Shown here: positions 59,321 to 64,000 of the stretch, one piece after another
Layout: each line of letters opens with the position of its first letter
Position numbering within the stretch: the first letter of the stretch is position 1
NCBI RefSeq assembly: GCF_001513955.1
Contig: NZ_KQ948149.1
Span: forward strand, 158,227 to 222,226
Source of the DNA: Streptomyces pseudovenezuelae
GTDB lineage: Bacteria > Actinomycetota > Actinomycetes > Streptomycetales > Streptomycetaceae
Direction of reading: 5' to 3'
Length of the DNA stretch: 64,000 nucleotides
Position numbers and translations under genes: made by a program
The notes under the pieces: model-generated
Told to the model about the DNA's origin: nothing
The model's input: only the letters and a program-made list of their open reading frames with translations
Databases searched by the model: none

Positions 59321-59576
59321 CACGGGTCCACTCCCTCTGGTCCTCACGGACACGATCACCTGCGTCCCGGCGGTCCCGCTCGTCGGCGATCCGCGTGTAC
59401 GTCGATCATACTGGCGCAGATGCCAGGCAAAAGTCTCCTGTCGCATCGCATGAGCCGGAAACCTGATCCTTGAGGTTGGCATGTGCGTTCGTACGGACGG
59501 TGGCGGTGCCCCTGGTCCGAGCGGCACGAAGGAATTCCGTTGCCGGCCACGAACCGAGGTGCATACGGTCGGGCCC

Positions 59577-60266
59577 ATGGCGGACGACGAACCCACCCGC
59601 GCGGCAAGGCTGCTGGACGCCCAGGCGAAGGCGGCACGTCTCTTCGCGGAGATCGAGGCGCGCGGACTGGTCGCGCCAGGCCAGGGGGAGCGGGTGGTCA
59701 GCGACCGCATCCGGGACCTGGCGAACGACCTGTTCGGAACCACCCGGCACTGGCACAAGCGGATCGTCCGCTGCGGACCGAACACCCTCCGGCCGTACCG
59801 GGAGAACCCGCCGGACCGCGTGATCGGCGCGGACGACATCGTCTTCGCCGACTTCGGCCCGATCTTCGAGGAGTACGAGGCCGACTTCGGGCGCACCTTC
59901 GTCCTCGGCGACGACCCGGTCAAGCACCGCCTCCGCGACGACCTGCCGACGATCTTCGCGGCGGGCCGAAGCGTTTTCGAGGCCGACCCGGACATCACCG
60001 GCGCGCGGCTGTACGCCGAGGTCGAACGGCTCGCCGCCGAGTCCGGCTGGGAACTGGGCGGTTGGCACGCCGGGCACCTCGTCGGCGAGTTCCCGCACGA
60101 GTGGATCGACGGCGCCGACGTGGAGTCGTACATCACCCCCGCCAACGACACCCCACTGCGCCGCACGGACAAGGCCGGACGCCGCTGCCACTGGATCCTG
60201 GAGATCCATCTCGTCGACACCGAGCGGGAGTTCGGCGGCTTCCACGAGGAGCTGCTCACCCTCTGA
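59577..60266 (+). CDS. M24-family metallopeptidase-like protein
   Basis: 229 aa of the pita-bread fold: IVFADFGPIFEEYEADFGRTFVLG carries the two aspartates, HAGHLVGEFPHEW the histidine and ILEIHLVD the glutamate of the metal site. The length lacks the N-terminal domain of prolidases, so it is like the short cytoplasmic Xaa-Pro/methionyl aminopeptidase relatives. ATG 59577 is preferred to upstream in-frame starts, which lie in the modA promoter region. It is divergent from modA. Confidence 0.8.
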   Translation: MADDEPTRAARLLDAQAKAARLFAEIEARGLVAPGQGERVVSDRIRDLANDLFGTTRHWHKRIVRCGPNTLRPYRENPPDRVIGADDIVFADFGPIFEEYEADFGRTFVLGDDPVKHRLRDDLPTIFAAGRSVFEADPDITGARLYAEVERLAAESGWELGGWHAGHLVGEFPHEWIDGADVESYITPANDTPLRRTDKAGRRCHWILEIHLVDTEREFGGFHEELLTL

Positions 60267-60284
60267 TCCGGGTGACGGCCCCGC

Positions 60285-60680
60285 TCAGGTGCGGTCGATG
60301 TGCACGTTCGTCGACTTCACGCGGGCGGTGGCCTCCACCCCGACCTCCAGGCCGAGCTCCTCCACGGCCTCCCGTGTCAGCAGCGACACCAGCCGGTGCG
60401 GGCCCGCCTGGATCTCCACCTGGGCCGCGACGTCGCCGAGCTTCACGGCGGTGACGATGCCGGGGAAGGCATTGCGGACGGACGTGCGGGACACACCCTC
60501 CTCACCACCCTCCCCCTTGGCCAGTTCCACCGAGAAGGCGGCCAGATCCTTGCCGTCGACAAGGCGCCGCCCGCCCTCGTCCCGGTGAGTGGGCACCCGC
60601 CCGGCGTCCGCCCACCGCCGCGCGGTGTCCGGGCTCACGCCGAGCAGCCGTGCGGCCTGGCCGATCGTGTAGGACTGCAT
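60285..60680 (-). CDS. ModE-like molybdate-binding regulator (HTH plus TOBE/Mop)
   Basis: 131 aa. MerR/excisionase-type helix-turn-helix (YTIGQAARLLGVSPDTARRWADAGRVP) followed by a Mop/TOBE domain (SVRNAFPGIVTAVKLGDVAAQVEIQAGPHRLVSLLTREAVEELGLEVGVEATARVKSTNVHI). The TOBE domain binds molybdate, so it is the likely sensor-regulator of modABC. It converges with the M24 gene with 18 bases between stops. Confidence 0.88.
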   Translation of the reverse strand: MQSYTIGQAARLLGVSPDTARRWADAGRVPTHRDEGGRRLVDGKDLAAFSVELAKGEGGEEGVSRTSVRNAFPGIVTAVKLGDVAAQVEIQAGPHRLVSLLTREAVEELGLEVGVEATARVKSTNVHIDRT

Positions 60681-60854
60681 ACGCGCCAAGATAGGCGATC
60701 GGCGTTCCCGGCCGTGGTCGCGGGACGCCGTGCGCCCGCACACGACGCCCCCGCCCGGAAGCCCGGCGAGTACGCCGCCACCGTTCGGGACCGGGGTCCG
60801 GGCCGTCGATAAATGCCTCGACACCGGGTGGCGCGATCGGGGACGCTTCGCGCG

Positions 60855-61361
60855 ATGACAAGAATCGATGACACGCCGCCCGCGTGGGACGAGCGCACCC
60901 AGCTCACCACGTTTCTCGACTACGCACGGGACACCGTCCGCACCAAGTGCGAGGGCGTCTCCGCGGAGAACGCACGCAAGTCGCTCCTGCCGGGCTCGCC
61001 GCTGATGACCATGAGCGGAGTGGTCAACCACCTCCGCTGGGTCGAGTACTACTGGTTCCAGGTGGTCTTCCTCGGCGAGGAGGACCAGGGCCCCTGGACC
61101 GATGAGGACCCCGACCGCGAGATGCGTATCGCCGTCGACTTTCCGCTGCCGCAGTTGCTCGACGAATACGCCGAACAGAGCGCCCGCTACCGAGAACTGG
61201 TCGCCGGGACCGACCTGGACAAGAAGGCCCAGCGAGCCACCCGCAGCGGTCTCCACGTCGACCTCCGCTGGATCATCCTCCACCTCACCGAGGAGACGGC
61301 CCGCCACAACGGCCACCTGGACATCCTGCGCGAGCTGCTCGACGGCACGACCGGCGACTAG
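60855..61361 (+). CDS. DinB-family (DUF664) protein
   Basis: 168 aa four-helix bundle: LTTFLDYARDTVRTKCEGVS, MTMSGVVNHLRWVEYYWFQ, WIILHLTEETARHNGHLDILRELLDG. Three histidines (VNHLRW, LHLTE, RHNGHLD) give the metal-binding triad. Homologues include mycothiol- or bacillithiol-dependent S-transferases, so a detoxification role is possible. Confidence 0.88.
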   Translation: MTRIDDTPPAWDERTQLTTFLDYARDTVRTKCEGVSAENARKSLLPGSPLMTMSGVVNHLRWVEYYWFQVVFLGEEDQGPWTDEDPDREMRIAVDFPLPQLLDEYAEQSARYRELVAGTDLDKKAQRATRSGLHVDLRWIILHLTEETARHNGHLDILRELLDGTTGD

Positions 61362-61411
61362 ACCTCGCCCCGAATCCCGCGCGCCGGCCGTGTGCAGAGG
61401 GAACACCTCCC

Positions 61412-62941
61412 TCAGATGTCCCGGAAGATCTCGATCTGCGCCCCCACCGAGTTGAGCCGCTCGGCCAGGTCCTCGTAACCGCGGTTGATGACGTAGACGT
61501 TGCGCAGCACCGACGTGCCGTCGGCCGCCATCATCGCCAGCAGGACGACCACCGCGGGGCGCAGGGCCGGCGGGCACATCATCTCGGCGGCACGCCAGCG
61601 GGTCGGGCCCTCCACCAGCACCCGGTGCGGGTCGAGGAGTTGGAGGCGTCCGCCCAGGCGGTTGAGATCCGTCAGGTAGATGGCCCGGTTGTCGTAGACC
61701 CAGTCGTGGATGAGGGTCTGGCCCTGTGCGACGGCCGCGATGGCGGCGAAGAAGGGGACGTTGTCGATGTTCAGGCCGGGGAACGGCATCGGGTGGATCT
61801 TGTCGATCGGCGCCTCCAGCTTGGAGGGGCGGACCGTGAGGTCGATCAGGCGGGTGCGGCCGTTGTCGGCGAAGTACTCCGGCGTGCGGTCGTGGTCGAG
61901 GCCCATCTCCTCCAGGACCGCGAGCTCGATCTCCAGGAACTCGATGGGCACCCGGCGCACGGTCAGCTCCGACTCCGTCACCACGGCCGCGGCCAGCAGG
62001 CTCATGGCCTCGACCGGGTCCTCGGAGGGGGAGTAGTCGACGTCCACGTCGATGTGCGGCACGCCGTGCACGGTGAGGGTGGTGGTGCCGATGCCCTCGA
62101 CCCTGACGCCCAGGGCCTCCAGGAAGAAGCAGAGGTCCTGGACCATGTAGTTGGAGGAGGCGTTGCGGATGACGGTGACGCCGTCGTGGCGGGCGGCCGC
62201 GAGCAGCGCGTTCTCCGTCACGGTGTCGCCGCGCTCGGTCAGCACGATCGGACGGTCGGGACGGACCTCCCGGTCGACCCGGGCGTGGTACTGGCCCTCG
62301 GTGGCGGCGACGTCCAGACCGAACCGGCGCAGCGCGATCATGTGCGGCTCGATGGTCCGGGTGCCGAGGTCGCAGCCGCCGGCGTAGGGCAGCCGGAAGC
62401 TGTCCATGCGGTGCAGCAGCGGGCCCAGGAACATGATGATCGAGCGCGTGCGCACGGCGGCCTCGGCGTCGATGGCGCCCATGTCCAGCTCGGCCGGCGG
62501 CACCAGTTCGAGGTCGACACCGCCGTTGATCCACCGGGTGCGCACCCCGATGGAGCTCAGCACCTCCAGAAGGCGGTAGACCTCCTCGATGCGGGCGACC
62601 CTGCGCAGCACCGTGCGCCCCTTGTTGAGGAGCGAGGCGCAGAGCAGGGCCACGCACGCGTTCTTGCTCGTCTTGACGTCGATCGCGCCGGACAGCCGAC
62701 GGCCGCCGACCACCCGCAGATGCATCGGGCCCGCGTAGCCCAAAGAGACGATTTCGCTGTCCAGTGCTTCACCGATACGGGCGATCATCTCAAGGCTGAT
62801 GTTTTGGTTGCCGCGCTCGATGCGATTGACGGCGCTCTGACTCGTGCCGAGCGCCTCGGCAAGCTGCGACTGTGTCCAGCCCCGGTGCTGCCGGGCGTCA
62901 CGGATGAGCCTGCCGATACGTACGAGGTAGTCGTCTGCCAT
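61412..62941 (-). CDS. MurA-like enolpyruvyltransferase with N-terminal XRE HTH
   Basis: 509 aa. Residues 1-69 are an XRE HTH (RIGRLIRDARQHRGWTQSQLAEALGTSQSAVNRIERG). Residues 74-509 are UDP-GlcNAc 1-carboxyvinyltransferase: K93/N94 in KTSKNACVAL, active Cys C190 in YAGGCDLGTRTIEPHM, the Asp segment PFPGLNIDN, and the C-terminal RGYEDLAERLNSVGA. All key MurA residues are kept. A DNA-binding domain on a peptidoglycan enzyme suggests a self-regulating or substrate-sensing factor. A palindrome in its upstream region is a candidate target. Confidence 0.92.
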   Translation of the reverse strand: MADDYLVRIGRLIRDARQHRGWTQSQLAEALGTSQSAVNRIERGNQNISLEMIARIGEALDSEIVSLGYAGPMHLRVVGGRRLSGAIDVKTSKNACVALLCASLLNKGRTVLRRVARIEEVYRLLEVLSSIGVRTRWINGGVDLELVPPAELDMGAIDAEAAVRTRSIIMFLGPLLHRMDSFRLPYAGGCDLGTRTIEPHMIALRRFGLDVAATEGQYHARVDREVRPDRPIVLTERGDTVTENALLAAARHDGVTVIRNASSNYMVQDLCFFLEALGVRVEGIGTTTLTVHGVPHIDVDVDYSPSEDPVEAMSLLAAAVVTESELTVRRVPIEFLEIELAVLEEMGLDHDRTPEYFADNGRTRLIDLTVRPSKLEAPIDKIHPMPFPGLNIDNVPFFAAIAAVAQGQTLIHDWVYDNRAIYLTDLNRLGGRLQLLDPHRVLVEGPTRWRAAEMMCPPALRPAVVVLLAMMAADGTSVLRNVYVINRGYEDLAERLNSVGAQIEIFRDI

Positions 62942-62953
62942 GGGGTTGAGGCT

Positions 62954-62969
62954 ATCTCAGATATGAGAT
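62954..62969. promoter_or_regulatory. Palindrome upstream of the HTH-MurA gene
   Basis: ATCTCA-GATA-TGAGAT, 13 bases upstream of the ATG on the minus strand. A likely autoregulatory operator for the XRE domain. Confidence 0.6.
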
Positions 62970-63024
62970 GGCACATTCCGGGGGGTCCGTCCGGGTGAGG
63001 GGCCTCCGCGGGCCTGAAGGAGCC

Positions 63025-63225
63025 TCAGCGGCGCTTGGCGGTACGGGTGCGACGCCATCCGAAAGGTCCGGGCAGATCCATCGATGTCGTACGACGTCCC
63101 GTGCTGCTGTGCGTGTGCTTCGGGCCGTGGCTTCCGCCGCCGGTCGTGATGGACCAGGAGCGGCGGTTGATGTTCAGCCGCACTCCGGGAAGGATCCGGA
63201 AACTCTTGCGGAACGTGAGCGGCAT
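63025..63225 (-). CDS. DUF4236 small basic protein
   Basis: 66 aa; ATG 63225 has GGGGAGG 6 bases upstream. MPLTFRKSFRILPGVRLNIN then RRSWSITTGGG and STGRRTTSMDLPGPFGW match DUF4236 end to end. Very basic tail (WRRTRTAKRR). Function unknown. Confidence 0.88.
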   Translation of the reverse strand: MPLTFRKSFRILPGVRLNINRRSWSITTGGGSHGPKHTHSSTGRRTTSMDLPGPFGWRRTRTAKRR

Positions 63226-63477
63226 GGGGGCCTCCCCTTGAAGGTCGGTCGCGTGCTTTCGACTTCGTTCGCATACCCCGGCTCGGTGAAGAGATGGCTG
63301 CCGGCTTCGCACCGCCCCGTTGTCGTGGGCGAGTTGGGGAGGTGGGGGGCGGTACGGCAGTGATGGGGCGCGTGCGGGGACGGCCGCCTGTGCCGGCGCC
63401 TGCTCATGGCGGATTCGGGGTTGCCCGGACATCGCCGCGAGGCCGGGCATGACCATCCGGGCCTCATGTACTAGAGT

Positions 63478-63495
63478 TATCTCGACATCGAGATA
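63478..63495. promoter_or_regulatory. 18-bp perfect palindrome upstream of acnA
   Basis: TATCTCGA-CA-TCGAGATA, 140-160 bases before the acnA start. The 411-bp gap 63226-63637 holds this, the iron-box-like site and no gene. Confidence 0.7.
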
Positions 63496-63551
63496 TCTGC
63501 CGAGGCGTACCGCAGTCGCACGCTTTCGCTGGGTCTGGCAGTAAGGCATAC

Positions 63552-63570
63552 CTAACTTAGCCTTACCTTA
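63552..63570. promoter_or_regulatory. Iron-box-like (DmdR/IdeR) sequence upstream of acnA
   Basis: CTAACTTAGCCTTACCTTA matches the 19-bp iron-box palindrome TTAGGTTAGGCTAACCTAA at 13 positions, about 70 bases before acnA. Aconitase is an iron-sulfur enzyme, so iron control is plausible. Confidence 0.5.
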
Positions 63571-63637
63571 GCGGATCGGCCAAGACGGCGTGGCGGCAGG
63601 ATGCGGTGGTAAGCGCACAAAAATGAAGGAGACTGTC

Positions 63638-64000
63638 GTGTCGGCGAACAGCTTCGACGCCCGCGCCACGCTGAGCGTGGGCGACGAGTCGTACGAGATC
63701 TTCCGGCTGGACAAGGTGGAGGGCTCGGCCCGCCTGCCGTACAGCCTCAAGGTTCTCCTGGAGAACCTGCTCCGTACCGAGGACGGCGCGAACATCACCG
63801 CCGACCACATCCGCGCCCTCGGCAGCTGGGACTCCCAGGCCCAGCCGTCGCAGGAGATCCAGTTCACGCCGGCCCGCGTGATCATGCAGGACTTCACCGG
63901 CGTGCCCTGTGTCGTCGACCTCGCCACCATGCGTGAGGCCGTCAAGGAGCTCGGCGGCGACCCCGCGAAGGTCAACCCGCTCTCCCCGGCCGAGCTGGTC
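63638..64000 (+). CDS. acnA: Aconitate hydratase A, N-terminal part (3' end outside window)
   Basis: 121 codons visible: SANSFDARATLSVGDESYEIFRLDKVEGSARLPYSLKVLLENLLR ... QEIQFTPARVIMQDFTGVPCVVDLATMREA, the conserved AcnA opening; the iron-sulfur cysteines lie beyond the window. GTG 63638 with AAGGAG 7 bases upstream is preferred to ATG 63623. It converts citrate to isocitrate in the TCA cycle. Confidence 0.92.
   Translation, partial: MSANSFDARATLSVGDESYEIFRLDKVEGSARLPYSLKVLLENLLRTEDGANITADHIRALGSWDSQAQPSQEIQFTPARVIMQDFTGVPCVVDLATMREAVKELGGDPAKVNPLSPAELV

Overview
The window is Streptomyces-type actinobacterial chromosome. It is very GC-rich, has dense short operons with ATGA/GTGA stop-start overlaps and many GTG starts, and carries typical genus families (DUF3159, DUF5753 and DUF6879 regulators, DUF5999, DUF4236, an HTH-MurA fusion, acnA). 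All gene calls come from reading translations and motifs; no database search was run.

Layout. 1-8.1 kb: potassium handling (end of kdpD, kdpE, two coupled TrkA/RCK proteins, a KimA-like K+ permease) plus a TrmA-type RNA methyltransferase. 8.1-11.4 kb: a TetR regulator, a DHA2 efflux pump and a hydrolase tied together by five copies of one palindromic operator. 11.6-15.5 kb: an aminotransferase, then furA-katG. 15.7-20 kb: a 1406-aa fusion of assimilatory nitrate reductase to a CysJ-like flavoprotein reductase. 20-23 kb: a YcnI copper protein flanked by two related His/Met-rich membrane proteins, then an ECF sigma factor behind tandem repeats. 23-28.6 kb: MarR/YceI, a multi-spanning glycosyltransferase-like protein, a SepF paralogue, an AAA ATPase coupled to a MazG-like hydrolase, and a DUF6099-like protein.

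28.97-35.90 kb is a 6.9-kb integrated element. It has a large serine recombinase at its left end, a 12-bp core (GCCGACAGGTCC) at both ends, and it splits a small host gene whose two halves can still be read on each side. Cargo: a DUF559/PD-(D/E)xK-like nuclease candidate, a three-gene coupled operon of small proteins, a DUF6879 + XRE/DUF5753 pair, a palindrome-rich non-coding stretch, a membrane-anchored coiled-coil protein, and a broken P4-type helicase remnant.

36-46 kb: an F420-type oxidoreductase; the Hen1-Pnkp RNA repair pair; a coupled SPFH/NAD-kinase-like pair; arginine deiminase and ornithine carbamoyltransferase; an RsbW-like ATPase. 46.4-54.4 kb: a catabolic island for an aromatic acid via its CoA thioester (enoyl-CoA hydratase, a monooxygenase-Old Yellow Enzyme fusion of the 2-aminobenzoyl-CoA/salicylyl-CoA type, CoA ligase, PaaX regulator, acyl-CoA dehydrogenase, RidA) with an APS kinase inside it. 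A 14-bp motif is shared by two of its promoters. 54.5-64 kb: small proteins including a 17-aa coupled peptide ORF; the molybdate operon modABC, in which a 205-aa ORF built from a 48-bp minisatellite is wedged between modB and modC; a ModE-like HTH-TOBE protein; DinB; HTH-MurA; DUF4236; and the start of acnA behind an 18-bp palindrome and an iron-box-like sequence.
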